From a virus, in the IMG/VR virus record IMGVR_UViG_3300037285_000086, positions 1-26,547 of that record: a DNA stretch of 26,547 nucleotides. One strand, given 5' to 3'. The notes below the pieces were generated by a model. That model had not been told where the DNA came from. It worked only from the letters and a program-made list of their open reading frames with translations, and searched no databases. Below, one piece after another: positions 13,777-20,869 of this stretch; position 1 is the stretch's first letter, and every line of letters starts with the position of its first letter. The translations under genes were made by a program, and so were the position numbers.

Positions 13777-14232
13777 ATGATTTACGCACAACATTTTAGC
13801 CAAGAAGAGTTCCGAGACTGGGCCGAAGACATGAGCCCGCGACTAGTCACAATGCTAGACGTTCTTAGGTTCCGGCTGGGCAGCGTAATCTCAATATCAG
13901 CAAGCGAATACGCCCTTGGCCGAAACCTTGGCCGGGGGAAGATGTCAGCGCACAACGTCGACGAGTGGAGCGAAGTGCTGGCCGTGGATTGTTTTGTCAG
14001 TGGCGTCTACAGCCGCTATCAGGCTGAAGGTGTTGTACACGAGGCCATATCCATAGGATTCACAGGCATAGGCGTCTACTCTGACACAAGCAACAACAAG
14101 GGCGAGGAGCAAGTTATGTTCCACCTTGACGTTCGCCCCAGCGAGTCGATGGGATCGCCTGCGACGTGGGGCCGTATCAGCGGCAAGTACACAAGTTTGA
14201 TTGCGACTGTTCAGTCGCTAAAGGCGGGTTAA
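13777..14232 (+). CDS. M15-like peptidase, putative endolysin
   Basis: A 151-residue protein. It starts IYAQHFSQEEFRDWAEDMSP, like 'F-S-x-x-E-F' lytic peptidases, followed by LDVLRFRLGSVISISASEYA, the usual second helix. Metal-ligand candidates are H59 (SAHN), D71 (LAVDCF) and H116/D118 (MFHLDVR), in the order H...D...H of peptidase family M15; the distance between the first two is larger than usual. TWGR near the C-terminus is typical of this phage group. No signal peptide, so a holin is needed for release. Two holin-like genes follow directly. Cleavage of peptide crosslinks in peptidoglycan is likely, though not proven. Confidence 0.7.
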   Translation: MIYAQHFSQEEFRDWAEDMSPRLVTMLDVLRFRLGSVISISASEYALGRNLGRGKMSAHNVDEWSEVLAVDCFVSGVYSRYQAEGVVHEAISIGFTGIGVYSDTSNNKGEEQVMFHLDVRPSESMGSPATWGRISGKYTSLIATVQSLKAG

Positions 14233-14234
14233 CT

Positions 14235-14723
14235 ATGAGCACATGGGATAAAATTAGAAGCGTGGTCGGCTCTGTCGCACCCGTAGCAGGCTCTTTGCTT
14301 GCCGGGCAAGCTGGTGGTGCTATTGGTGCCATGCTTGCCAGTGCGCTAGGAGTAGACGCCACACCAGACGCCGTAGCCGCAGCAATAAAAGCGGACCCTA
14401 TGGCCGCTGTCAAGATCCGCCAGATCGAGGCACAACTAGAGCAGACCCGGCTGCAAGTGCGCGGCCAGGTTGTGCAGGCAGAGGCCAAGGGCGAGTCATG
14501 GTTGCAGCGTAATTGGCGTCCACTGACAATGGTTTGGTTTAGCTTTTTGGTTGGCGCGTACTGGTTCGGATATACCCCTGAGAACCTGTCAGAAGAAGCC
14601 ATACTATCCCTGTTTGGCCTAATTAAACTGGGCCTTGGTGGGTATGTCATTGGCCGCAGTGCGGAAAAGATCACAAAGGAAATCAGCGGGTCGGGATTGC
14701 TGGCAAAGATTTTGCAAAAGTAA
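14235..14723 (+). CDS. holin, GTA 3-TM holin family
   Basis: A 162-residue membrane protein started at the ATG after the endolysin stop. Segments: a Gly/Ala-rich N-terminal hydrophobic stretch (VAPVAGSLLAGQAGGAIGA), a charged helical linker (IRQIEAQLEQTRLQVRGQVV), then WLQRNWRPLTMVWFSFLVGA and LFGLIKLGLGGYVIGRSAEK. The 'W-x-x-R-P-x-T-M-x-W-F' and 'G-L-G-G-Y-V-x-G-R-S-x-E-K' motifs are hallmarks of the three-transmembrane holin family first named from gene transfer agents. It would permeabilise the inner membrane to release the endolysin. Confidence 0.85.
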   Translation: MSTWDKIRSVVGSVAPVAGSLLAGQAGGAIGAMLASALGVDATPDAVAAAIKADPMAAVKIRQIEAQLEQTRLQVRGQVVQAEAKGESWLQRNWRPLTMVWFSFLVGAYWFGYTPENLSEEAILSLFGLIKLGLGGYVIGRSAEKITKEISGSGLLAKILQK

Positions 14724-14771
14724 ACTGTTACAATGCTTGCAATTCAACGCACCTCAAAACGAGCCAGCAGT

Positions 14772-15041
14772 ATGACTCTAAAGACTGTAGTAGAAAGCGC
14801 CCCAAGTGCTTTAAAACCAGAATCAATTGCTGCAAGCTCTACCTATTTAACAAACGGAATAGTCTTTACTTGGGGCGCGATGACGGTTAACGAAGTGATG
14901 ATGATGATTGCCACAGCATTCGGCATAGCCACTTTCTTTGTCAACTTGCATTTTCAAAAGAAAAGAGAAAAAAGAGATCAGGAGCTGCACGAAATCCGAA
15001 AGCAATCCCCTGATCGTCGCTGTGTTACTCCTGATCAGTAA
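14772..15041 (+). CDS. small membrane protein, putative second holin
   Basis: An 89-residue protein if started at 14772 (MTLKTVVESAPSALKPES); 14733 is an alternative upstream ATG and neither has a strong ribosome site. One clear transmembrane helix (VNEVMMMIATAFGIATFFVN) is followed by a charged tail (FQKKREKRDQELHEIRK), the architecture of HP1-type phage holins. It could be a holin, an antiholin partner of the 14235 gene, or an inner-membrane spanin subunit; no Rz1-like partner is evident. Its end overlaps the convergent minus-strand gene by 7 bases. Confidence 0.6.
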   Translation: MTLKTVVESAPSALKPESIAASSTYLTNGIVFTWGAMTVNEVMMMIATAFGIATFFVNLHFQKKREKRDQELHEIRKQSPDRRCVTPDQ

Positions 15042-15460
15042 TACGTCACGAACGGCCCTGGCGACTTGCTCAGGCGCTTTGTATAAATCCAGTGATAGCC
15101 CTTGGACTTTGGCAGGTCAACGCTGATTGAATTAATCCTGTGCTTGGCCCATATCTTCTCCACGTTGCGCGGCGACATCCCAAAATCTTCGGCAATGTTC
15201 TTTGCTCGGTCTTGCAAGATCAGCGCGTCTAGCGCAATACCACGATCATAGTCTGCCCTGATCTTGGCAACTAGACCTGCCTCAAAATTGTTCGTCTCAT
15301 AACCTTTTCCTAGCCTGTTGACTGTGCTGCTGACCATATCGTATCGCGCACCTATGGCTAGCATGGTGTATTGCTTTCGCTCCTTTTTGCGCTCATCGCG
15401 CTGAGCGTAGCGTCGTAGGATTTCGTCTATTGTGCGCTTGCTTGCTGGGGGTTGTCTCAT
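15035..15460 (-). CDS. putative DNA-binding phage protein
   Basis: A 141-residue basic protein. Two possible HTH regions: MLAIGARYDMVSSTVNRLGK (residues about 33-52) and AEDFGMSPRNVEKIWAKHRI (about 90-109). The first part is very Arg/Lys-rich (RRYAQRDERKKERKQ). It is the last gene of a six-gene minus-strand run and starts in ATGA overlap with the gene before it. It might be a regulator of late or accessory genes, given two HTH-like segments and its location at the strand junction; target unknown. The short GYHWIYTKRLS near the C-terminus is not assigned. Confidence 0.6.
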   Translation of the reverse strand: MRQPPASKRTIDEILRRYAQRDERKKERKQYTMLAIGARYDMVSSTVNRLGKGYETNNFEAGLVAKIRADYDRGIALDALILQDRAKNIAEDFGMSPRNVEKIWAKHRINSISVDLPKSKGYHWIYTKRLSKSPGPFVTYY

Positions 15461-15996
15461 GACTTCTGTTCCTGCTTGTTGGCTTCTTTTCGCAGTCGAC
15501 TGGCGAAATTAAAAAGATGAAGATAAACAGCACCATCTCGAATACCGCGAACATTGCCTTGGATACTATAGGCTTCGGCTTCTACCGCGTCTGCCTGCTT
15601 CCGCAGAATAAAAGCATTAGGATTAATCGGGTCTTCTGCTTCACGCAATCTGCACTCAAGGCTAGCCACTAGCGCCCGTAATCGATCCAACTCATCGCTG
15701 GCAGGGTGGGTGTAGAGAGGAATAATCTTTATGTCTCTTTTATCTTTCCCTATGTTGCAAAGAGTGGCGTAGTCTTCCGCCTTCTCTAAAGTTGGATAAG
15801 TTGTGAAATGATTTACGGGGCCGTTGTCGAATTGCAAAGACCACATTACAGGCTCACAGCTATCAAGCGCCTGGAAGCTGGCTTGCCCTGCCTCATATCC
15901 GGCAATGAAATGTTTATCAAGTCCCATGTCTTGCCACTCATCGCCAAAGTTGTCGTATTGATCTGCGTGCTTCTCAAATGCTTCTCTGCTATCCAT
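15457..15996 (-). CDS. conserved phage hypothetical protein
   Basis: A 179-residue protein started at the ATG overlapping the upstream stop (TGATG). The N-terminus (SREAFEKHADQYD, then FIAGYEAGQASFQAL) and the middle KIIPLYTHPASDELDRLRA are typical of a heterogeneous phage protein group in which 'W...I.LY..P' precedes a coiled coil. The C-terminal part is helical and alanine/glutamate-rich. No catalytic motif is visible. It belongs to the translationally coupled minus-strand operon 17111-15035; function unknown. Confidence 0.65.
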   Translation of the reverse strand: MDSREAFEKHADQYDNFGDEWQDMGLDKHFIAGYEAGQASFQALDSCEPVMWSLQFDNGPVNHFTTYPTLEKAEDYATLCNIGKDKRDIKIIPLYTHPASDELDRLRALVASLECRLREAEDPINPNAFILRKQADAVEAEAYSIQGNVRGIRDGAVYLHLFNFASRLRKEANKQEQKS

Positions 15997-16328
15997 CAAA
16001 AATACTCCTCTACAAAATCGTCAATTTCTTTGCTGTCCATGCTGACAGCCAGCGTAGAAAACTTATCTGTCAGCCAGTCTCGCCACACTTGCCCCATATC
16101 AAAGTCTGGGCTTGTAATCACCGAGAACAAATAGCCTTCCATCTGTGTACCTTCTTCGCTTAGCCAATCGGCAACAAGCCAGCTAAGCTTGTGGTTGTCA
16201 TCCAGGTATTCATGCATCAGACGTTTGGAAAATTCTTCTTGGTTCCGCTCCATAGCCGCGTCTTCGTCTGCGGTCTGGTCAACTATGCCCTGGTGGCGGT
16301 CTAGCTCGCTTGTGTTGTAGTCAGTCAT
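15996..16328 (-). CDS. hypothetical acidic phage protein
   Basis: A 110-residue acidic protein, no signal or membrane segment. Readable parts: HKLSWLVADWLSEEGTQMEG, FDMGQVWRDWLTDKFS and a terminal run of Asp/Glu (EIDDFVEEYF). Its ATG overlaps the stop of the upstream gene (ATGA, 16325-16328) and its stop overlaps the next start. Part of the unit III operon; function unknown. Confidence 0.6.
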   Translation of the reverse strand: MTDYNTSELDRHQGIVDQTADEDAAMERNQEEFSKRLMHEYLDDNHKLSWLVADWLSEEGTQMEGYLFSVITSPDFDMGQVWRDWLTDKFSTLAVSMDSKEIDDFVEEYF

Positions 16329-16606
16329 TGTGTTTCGCCTCTAGCCTTAGCCATAGCATTTTCAATTTCGTTAAGCGTATGCGCGGTTGTGTGGCCATAC
16401 ATTTGATTGTCATATATTACGTCTTGCAAGCGCGAATACAGATTGCTGGCCTCAGACATAAGAATGCCATTAAATTCTGTTTCTTCTTCGCGGGATCCGT
16501 GTGCGACACCTAAGCCCCATACTGTTACCATTTTTCCGTTTTTTTGCCTAAGATCACCAACGTAATCATGAGTCCAAGGCCCCGGCGTAAACTTTGTATC
16601 AGTCAT
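16325..16606 (-). CDS. TDTKFTPGPW-family protein, tandem copy 2
   Basis: A 93-residue protein that begins MTDTKFTPGPWTHDY, identical over the first 11 residues to the upstream neighbour (start 16899). 'FTPGPW' openings are common in a small phage protein family of unknown function, usually with a later N/A-rich helix (here EASNLYSRLQDVIY). The rest differs strongly from copy 1, so either the copies diverged or only the start was duplicated. ATGA overlaps on both sides imply coupled translation. Confidence 0.65.
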   Translation of the reverse strand: MTDTKFTPGPWTHDYVGDLRQKNGKMVTVWGLGVAHGSREEETEFNGILMSEASNLYSRLQDVIYDNQMYGHTTAHTLNEIENAMAKARGETQ

Positions 16607-16899
16607 TCTGTATCTCCTTTTGCCTTGGATAGTGCAGTCTTGGCAGCAACAACAAGTGGGCTTGTCTGGCAGTAAGGTATCTCGCCAGATTCCACAATGT
16701 TGCGCAAAGCTTCGTAAAGCTCAGGGGCTGCGGAGATTAAGTGACAGTTTGCTGAGGCCACAGACTCCGCAATCATGTTTCCGCCGTAATATTCCGGCTC
16801 TGTGCTACCCCTGATGGTTAGCCCCTCTGTGCTGTCAGCAACAACAGTATGTCCGTATCCAAGCCTCCAAGGCCCTGGCGTAAACTTTGTATCAGTCAT
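16603..16899 (-). CDS. TDTKFTPGPW-family protein, tandem copy 1
   Basis: A 98-residue protein with start at 16899 because it overlaps the upstream stop (ATGA); an ATG two codons earlier lies inside that gene. After MTDTKFTPGPWRLGYGH it carries the classic ending of this phage family: NCHLISAAPELYEALRNIV. The 'N-A-x-L-I-x-A-A-P-E-L' segment marks a widespread but uncharacterised phage protein. Coupled with copy 2 downstream. Confidence 0.75.
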   Translation of the reverse strand: MTDTKFTPGPWRLGYGHTVVADSTEGLTIRGSTEPEYYGGNMIAESVASANCHLISAAPELYEALRNIVESGEIPYCQTSPLVVAAKTALSKAKGDTE

Positions 16900-17111
16900 T
16901 TGCATTCCTCATATCCGTCGAGTTTGGGCCAGCCATATTCTGAATCGCTGTCAATATAAATCTTTCTCATTTCGCAATAGTTCGCCTGCTTTCCCACTAA
17001 ATCGTCTTGCGCATCTTTGCTGCTTAGAATTAGCGCGACAACAATTATGCAGAAAAGCACGCTGATTGCTGGTGCCGGGTTGCTTGTCGTGGTTTGGTTA
17101 CGTGTTCGCAT
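16896..17111 (-). CDS. small single-span membrane protein
   Basis: A 71-residue protein with one transmembrane helix (AISVLFCIIVVALILSS) after a short basic N-terminus, then a soluble acidic tail with NYCEMRKIYIDSDSEYGWP and a terminal CK. The 'YCEM...W...GW-D...C' tail recalls small phage inner-membrane proteins without a known role. First gene of the minus-strand unit III; the promoter TTTACA-N17-TATATT lies 26 bases upstream, with an AGAGGAAG ribosome site. Confidence 0.65.
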   Translation of the reverse strand: MRTRNQTTTSNPAPAISVLFCIIVVALILSSKDAQDDLVGKQANYCEMRKIYIDSDSEYGWPKLDGYEECK

Positions 17112-17129
17112 GTGACTTCCTCTTTAGTG

Positions 17130-17170
17130 TTGTGTTAATATATAGCCTTATTGGACAACTGTAAACACAA
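17130..17170. promoter_or_regulatory. putative operator pair around unit III promoter
   Basis: TTGTGTTAA (17130-17138) and TAAACACAA (17162-17170) are near-perfect inverted repeats (8 of 9) flanking the promoter. The same TGTGTTAA core appears inside the three TTGC(A/T)(C/T)-type promoters. The gene for an HTH protein starts 15 bases downstream on the plus strand. Confidence 0.5.
17137..17165 (-). promoter_or_regulatory. minus-strand sigma70-like promoter for 17111-15035 operon
   Basis: Reading the minus strand: TTTACA (17165-17160), 17-base spacer, TATATT (17142-17137). It is close to consensus and correctly placed for the gene starting at 17111. Confidence 0.7.
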
Positions 17171-17184
17171 AAGGGAATATTTTT

Positions 17185-17424
17185 ATGAGGCTTGACGTGT
17201 ATCTTTTACTGGCTGTCGCGCACTACTGCGGCGTCGATCAGCGTGACTTATCAAAAGCATCTGGTTTAGGTGCTAACATTCTGAGCGTGTGGAAAGCGGC
17301 CAAGCGGAACCCGAAGAAAGAAAGTTTCTACCGAGTGCAGTCGGCGCTCGTTGATCTGGCAGGGTTGCCGGTAGAGTACAAGGAAATGCACATTGAGCAG
17401 ATTGCGCGGATACTTATCAAATAG
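17185..17424 (+). CDS. small HTH regulator, isolated on plus strand
   Basis: A 79-residue protein with an HTH-like segment at about residues 15-45 (GVDQRDLSKASGLGANILSV, then WKAAKRNPKKESFYR), of the Cro/C1 style with unusual flanks. It is preceded by AAGGGAA and is transcribed against both neighbouring minus-strand units. A strong terminator begins at its stop codon. Its promoter region overlaps that of the divergent unit III, so it is likely a local regulator of that promoter and perhaps of the related TGTGTTAAT sites. Identity as a DNA-binding protein is inferred from the motif and its placement. Confidence 0.65.
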   Translation: MRLDVYLLLAVAHYCGVDQRDLSKASGLGANILSVWKAAKRNPKKESFYRVQSALVDLAGLPVEYKEMHIEQIARILIK

Positions 17425-17445
17425 CCCCTCGCGGGGCTGTTTTTT
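17423..17445 (+). terminator. intrinsic terminator of 17185 regulator
   Basis: AGCCCC-TCGC-GGGGCT is followed by G and six T. It works for plus-strand transcription; in the other direction no T-run follows. Confidence 0.85.
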
Positions 17446-17644
17446 ACCTGTTAAATATTGCCCTCTTCATATAGTCATCTCGGCACTCTCCGCCAGGGCA
17501 AAAAGCCCCCTGATCAATGTGGTCCGAACAATTTCGGCACAGGCCAGTGAATGGGTGTGTGTGAACCTGACGCCGTGCATTCTGCAACGCTATTTGTAAG
17601 TTTGCCTCGATTATGCTGTCTGCTTCGTCCGCTTCGTTTGCCAT
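17444..17644 (-). CDS. DksA/TraR-type zinc-finger protein
   Basis: A 66-residue protein with an acidic/helical N-terminus (ANEADEADSIIEANLQIAL) and a C-terminal cysteine set: CRNCSDHIDQGAFCPGGEC followed by RDDYMKR. Small TraR-like phage proteins have this layout (N-terminal helix inserted in the RNA polymerase secondary channel, C4 zinc finger at the C-terminus), so it may modulate host transcription; the finger spacing is not classic, so a generic zinc-binding protein is possible. It lies 1 base after the methyltransferase stop, last gene of its unit. Confidence 0.65.
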   Translation of the reverse strand: MANEADEADSIIEANLQIALQNARRQVHTHPFTGLCRNCSDHIDQGAFCPGGECRDDYMKRAIFNR

Positions 17645-17645
17645 T

Positions 17646-18410
17646 TTATGCCTCTCCTATGCGTTTTACTGCAATGTCAAAATAGCCTTGGTCTAGCTCT
17701 ATGCCTATAAACTTTCGCTCAAGTTTCTTGCAGGCTACTCCGGTTGTTCCGCTGCCCATAAATGAGTCCAGCACTGTGTCGCCTTTGTTGCTCCAGCTTA
17801 GTACATGATCGTTGGCTAGTTTTTCAGGGAAAACCGCAGGATGATTAGTCTTTCCACCGCCTACTCCAAATTTCCAAATGTTTTTCCTTTTGCCGAGTAG
17901 CTGCATTTCTTTTCTTTTTCTATCTGCTTTTTTGCCATCAGCAGATAACCCGCCATCTGCCATAGATTCAACGCCGGATCTAACATTTGCCCTGTCTCGA
18001 ATAAAATTTAAAGCTTTTGGTTTCCCCTTAGAAAAAACAAACATATATTCAAAAGACTGCAAATAGCAATTGTTAGAACCAAAGCAAGCTTGCGCTTTTT
18101 CATAAATCATTGTGTCGTGCAGATTAAAGCCACATTGCATGGCCCACAACGCTTGCCTGAAGCTGGTTCCTGTTTCGCTACCTTTTACCGTTGCATCACA
18201 AACAACCCAAACAACCACGCCGCCAGTCTTTGTGACTCGGTAAAGATCAGCGATCACAGTTTTCCATACATGTTCACCCCATTGATTGTTGTTGCCGTTA
18301 TAGGTTCTCAGATTGTCGTATGGCGGGCTGGTCACGGTAAGATCAACGCTGCCATCTAGTATTGTTTTCATACACTCTAGGCAGTCGCCTTGCATTAGAT
18401 CCGCGCTCAT
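17646..18410 (-). CDS. orphan DNA N4/N6 methyltransferase (beta class)
   Basis: A 254-residue S-adenosylmethionine-dependent DNA methyltransferase. The catalytic motif IV is TSPPYDNLRTY near residue 32, and the cofactor motif I FMGSGTTGVACKKL is near residue 222, so the order IV...I makes it beta class. S-P-P-Y is commonest in N4-cytosine enzymes but also occurs in N6-adenine ones. The region KTNHPAVFPEKLANDHVLSW before motif I is typical of this family. The start 18410 has AAAGGAG well placed and overlaps the upstream stop; a GTG one codon earlier is weaker. No restriction enzyme lies nearby, so it probably shields phage DNA from host restriction. Confidence 0.9.
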   Translation of the reverse strand: MSADLMQGDCLECMKTILDGSVDLTVTSPPYDNLRTYNGNNNQWGEHVWKTVIADLYRVTKTGGVVVWVVCDATVKGSETGTSFRQALWAMQCGFNLHDTMIYEKAQACFGSNNCYLQSFEYMFVFSKGKPKALNFIRDRANVRSGVESMADGGLSADGKKADRKRKEMQLLGKRKNIWKFGVGGGKTNHPAVFPEKLANDHVLSWSNKGDTVLDSFMGSGTTGVACKKLERKFIGIELDQGYFDIAVKRIGEA

Positions 18411-18613
18411 CACACATCTCCTTTAATTTGTCCCAACAACTTAAATGCCTGGTCCGCGATTCGGTAGTTCTCTCGTTTGTCGTACTGAGCGCGGGCGTTT
18501 ATCACTGTAAGACGTGCGATTAGATCCGCTTGCTGTGTCAGCTTGACGTTGAGTGCCTTGATTTCCATCTTAGCGTGCATAAGTCTATCGCCTTGTTTTT
18601 GTGTTGATGTCAT
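18410..18613 (-). CDS. short coiled-coil-like hypothetical protein
   Basis: A 67-residue protein started at the ATG overlapping the upstream stop (ATGA, 18610-18613). A helical heptad-like stretch (KMEIKALNVKLTQQADLIA) dominates. No catalytic or metal motif. Coupled between the DUF3310-like gene and the methyltransferase; function unknown. Confidence 0.6.
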   Translation of the reverse strand: MTSTQKQGDRLMHAKMEIKALNVKLTQQADLIARLTVINARAQYDKRENYRIADQAFKLLGQIKGDV

Positions 18614-19221
18614 CGCCCCTGCTCCACTTCCAACCACCGAGTTGCGTAATCCCTGATCTTCTCAATCTCGCTAATCAGATCGTCTTTCTTGCCCATGCTG
18701 CGATTGTATTTTCCTATCGTAAATCGCATCGCGCCCCGGAACTCCTGCGGCGTTAGCGTGCGTGCTGCTTCGTCTATCCAGTCACCGCCTTCGTCATCTT
18801 GGTAGCGTAGCTGGCGGGCCTGTGGATATGCGTCACCGTCGTTGCCGTTTCGGGCAATAGCGTTCATGCGATGCTCTGCTTCGTCCCAAGCCTCGTCTTC
18901 CTCTGGGCTGCTGAACGGATCCTCATTGCAGGCGTCAGAATGAACTCTTGCTTGGCTATCTTGCTCTGGGTGCCAAGCCGTTACTTGTGTTGTTAGACTA
19001 GGGCTCTGCCGTTGATGTACCCTTTGAATTAAAAACTCATCGCGAGCGGCTTGCCATTTTACTTTAGGAAAAGCCAACGCTCCGCCGTAGTAGTTTTCTT
19101 TGTCTAAACTGTTTAACGATAAATACTTGGCCTCATTGTTAATTTTAATAATCCAAAGGCGGGAATCATCCATAGCCCACTCGAGCTCATTCTCTGCTAA
19201 CCACTTTAAATCTGCGTGCAT
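18610..19221 (-). CDS. DUF3310-like phage protein with N-terminal extension
   Basis: A 203-residue protein. The C-terminal 70 residues (GGDWIDEAARTLTPQEFRGA, MRFTIGKYNRSMGKKDDLIS, EIEKIRDYATRWLEVE) match the DUF3310 pattern 'D-x-I-x-x-x-x-x-x-P-x-E-F-R-G-x-x-x-x-x-x-x-K-Y-x-x-R-x-x-x-K-D', a small phage protein family sometimes linked to nucleotide metabolism. The N-terminal 100 residues contain aromatic-rich segments (LKWLAENELEWAMDD, NYYGGALAFPKVKWQAARDE) I do not recognise, joined by an acidic linker. It is the first gene of unit II, with ACGGAGAA ribosome site and promoter at 19252-19280. Confidence 0.65.
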   Translation of the reverse strand: MHADLKWLAENELEWAMDDSRLWIIKINNEAKYLSLNSLDKENYYGGALAFPKVKWQAARDEFLIQRVHQRQSPSLTTQVTAWHPEQDSQARVHSDACNEDPFSSPEEDEAWDEAEHRMNAIARNGNDGDAYPQARQLRYQDDEGGDWIDEAARTLTPQEFRGAMRFTIGKYNRSMGKKDDLISEIEKIRDYATRWLEVEQGR

Positions 19222-19251
19222 GACATTCTCCGTTTCGTTATTCGTGCGTTA

Positions 19252-19280
19252 ACAATAAACCAACAATGAGTTAATGTAAA
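19252..19280 (-). promoter_or_regulatory. minus-strand promoter for unit II (19221-17444)
   Basis: On the minus strand: TTTACA (19280-19275), 17-base spacer, TATTGT (19257-19252). It sits between the SSB terminator and the DUF3310-like gene. Confidence 0.7.
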
Positions 19281-19290
19281 CGCTGATGGC

Positions 19291-19320
19291 AAAAGAAAAG
19301 CAGCGCCGTTAAGCACTGCT
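19291..19320 (-). terminator. intrinsic terminator after ssb
   Basis: On the minus strand AGCAGTG pairs with CGCTGCT (one G-U) around CTTAACGG, followed by TTTCTTTT. It ends the recombination operon 12 bases after the ssb stop. Confidence 0.75.
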
Positions 19321-19331
19321 TGTGAGGTCGG

Positions 19332-19802
19332 TTAGGCAAGCCACATATAGGGCTTGGCAAATGGCACGTCGTCGTTGTAATCGTTCTCATGACCAGGCCC
19401 GCCCGCTACTGGCGCGGGTTGCTGCCTCTGTGGTGAAGGCGCTTTCTGTCCGCCCTCTGACTTACCGTCAAGCATCTGCATAGTGCCTGTAACGTCAAGC
19501 AGCACTTCTGTGGTGTACACTTCCTGCCCTTCTTTGTTGGTCCACTTGCGGGTTTGTAGCTTGCCCTCAACGTAGACCTTAGAGCCTTTTTTCAGATACT
19601 GCCCGCAGATTTCCGCCAGCTTTCCAAACACTACGATCTTGTGCCACTCGGTCTTTTCTACCTGCTGGCCGGATTTGTCTTTGTATCCCTCATCGGTTGC
19701 AATGCTCATGTTAGCCACGGCAGCGCCAGAAGGTGTGTATCGAATGTCAGGGTCTTGCCCGAGGTTTCCGATTAGGATTACTTTGTTTACGCCACGGCTC
19801 AT
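19332..19802 (-). CDS. ssb: single-stranded DNA-binding protein
   Basis: A 156-residue SSB. The OB fold occupies residues 1-110: [55 protein letters not shown], then EVLLD. A Gln/Pro/Gly-rich linker leads to an acidic tail YNDDVPF. Unlike bacterial SSB, where the acidic tail ends the chain, eight residues (AKPYMWLA) follow. SSB tail residues recruit repair and recombination partners, and the extension could change this. The start overlaps the DUF1351 stop (TAATG). Placed with ERF and DUF1351 in one operon, it probably serves single-strand annealing recombination and replication. Confidence 0.95.
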   Translation of the reverse strand: MSRGVNKVILIGNLGQDPDIRYTPSGAAVANMSIATDEGYKDKSGQQVEKTEWHKIVVFGKLAEICGQYLKKGSKVYVEGKLQTRKWTNKEGQEVYTTEVLLDVTGTMQMLDGKSEGGQKAPSPQRQQPAPVAGGPGHENDYNDDVPFAKPYMWLA

Positions 19803-20869
19803 TATGCTGCTACCTTATTTCGTTGAATGGTTACTGTTTGTAGTGTCTCTATCCCTGCTGCCGTCAACACATGACGCAGTTCAGACACAATATCTTCATC
19901 TGTTACGTTATCGCCGATATCAATAAAAAACGTGCAGGTTACTGTTCCGGCCTGGCGGCTAGGCTCATCACTAGGCGGTACGTCGTCAGGGTCAACCTCT
20001 TGCGCAACTTCTGCGACTTCTACAGGCCGCGCAACAACCTCAACCATCTCTGCAATTGCTTTTGCTGCCTCACGTTGAGCTTCATCAATTACCCTGGCCG
20101 CCTCACGATCTGCGGCTTCACGCTGCCGGGCCTGCAATTCTTCCTTTTGCTTTTGCTCACGGTCCATCTTCTCGCGCATACGCTGCTGTGCGACTTCCTC
20201 GCGTGCCAATTCGGTAGCCATAAGCCTGGACAGCTTTTCGCTGTAAGCCAGTTCAGCGTCAAACAGGAAGTGCTCAACATGGCCACGGTTAAGCGGTGCA
20301 GCCAGTCCAGCCTTGTAGCTTTCATTCTCCAGTCGAAGTAGGCGCATATCGGTCTGATCTTGCAGTTGCTTATCCAGTGTGATCAGTGCCTCAAGCTTGC
20401 CCCTAACGTTTGCTGTTAGGTTCCCTGTGGCTGTTACAGCACTGAGCAACACCAAGACATCACACTCTGCTCGGCGAAACTCTGCCCGGATACTCTGCGC
20501 AGCCCATAGCTCATCGCGCAAGTCGGTGAGAAGCTGAGACGCCAGCTCGCGGGTCTGATTCTCAAACTTGGCAACCTGAGCCAATATCTCCTGCCGGTTC
20601 ACTTCCCACATCTGCTCAAGCTCTTTCATCTGAGCTTCAAACACTTTTACCGGGGCCGTGGCCCTAACCGCTTCCGACTTTCTCAAGGCAGAAATCTCGT
20701 TTTTGATCGCATTTAATTCTGTGGTCAGCTTCTTTGACTCGGGCAAGGTTTCCAAAGTCACAACGATGCCTTTGTACTTTTCCGACAACTTAATCGATTG
20801 GGCCTTTAGTTCCTCGAAGTTAACGCTGATCTTGGCCGGGACATTTTCAATTACGATTAGCTCTTTCAT
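19802..20869 (-). CDS. DUF1351-like recombination-associated protein
   Basis: A 355-residue protein, largely helical. The N-terminus has the DUF1351 look: [20 protein letters not shown], then [20 protein letters not shown] and a long coiled coil through [17 protein letters not shown] second coiled coil ([20 protein letters not shown]) is followed by a Pro/Glu linker and a small beta-rich C-terminal domain ([20 protein letters not shown], then [12 protein letters not shown]). DUF1351 proteins are found beside phage recombinases and SSB and may organise recombination intermediates. Its ATG overlaps the erf stop and its stop overlaps the ssb start. Confidence 0.75.
   Translation of the reverse strand: MKELIVIENVPAKISVNFEELKAQSIKLSEKYKGIVVTLETLPESKKLTTELNAIKNEISALRKSEAVRATAPVKVFEAQMKELEQMWEVNRQEILAQVAKFENQTRELASQLLTDLRDELWAAQSIRAEFRRAECDVLVLLSAVTATGNLTANVRGKLEALITLDKQLQDQTDMRLLRLENESYKAGLAAPLNRGHVEHFLFDAELAYSEKLSRLMATELAREEVAQQRMREKMDREQKQKEELQARQREAADREAARVIDEAQREAAKAIAEMVEVVARPVEVAEVAQEVDPDDVPPSDEPSRQAGTVTCTFFIDIGDNVTDEDIVSELRHVLTAAGIETLQTVTIQRNKVAA

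Noticed and set aside
14938-15126. Plus-strand frame with a hydrophobic stretch and a cysteine, like an Rz1 spanin
   Set aside because: The only ATG (14938) precedes an unsuitable charged segment, the lipobox-like ALATC has Thr at -1, and the 3' half lies over the minus-strand gene. Not supported as an outer-membrane spanin.
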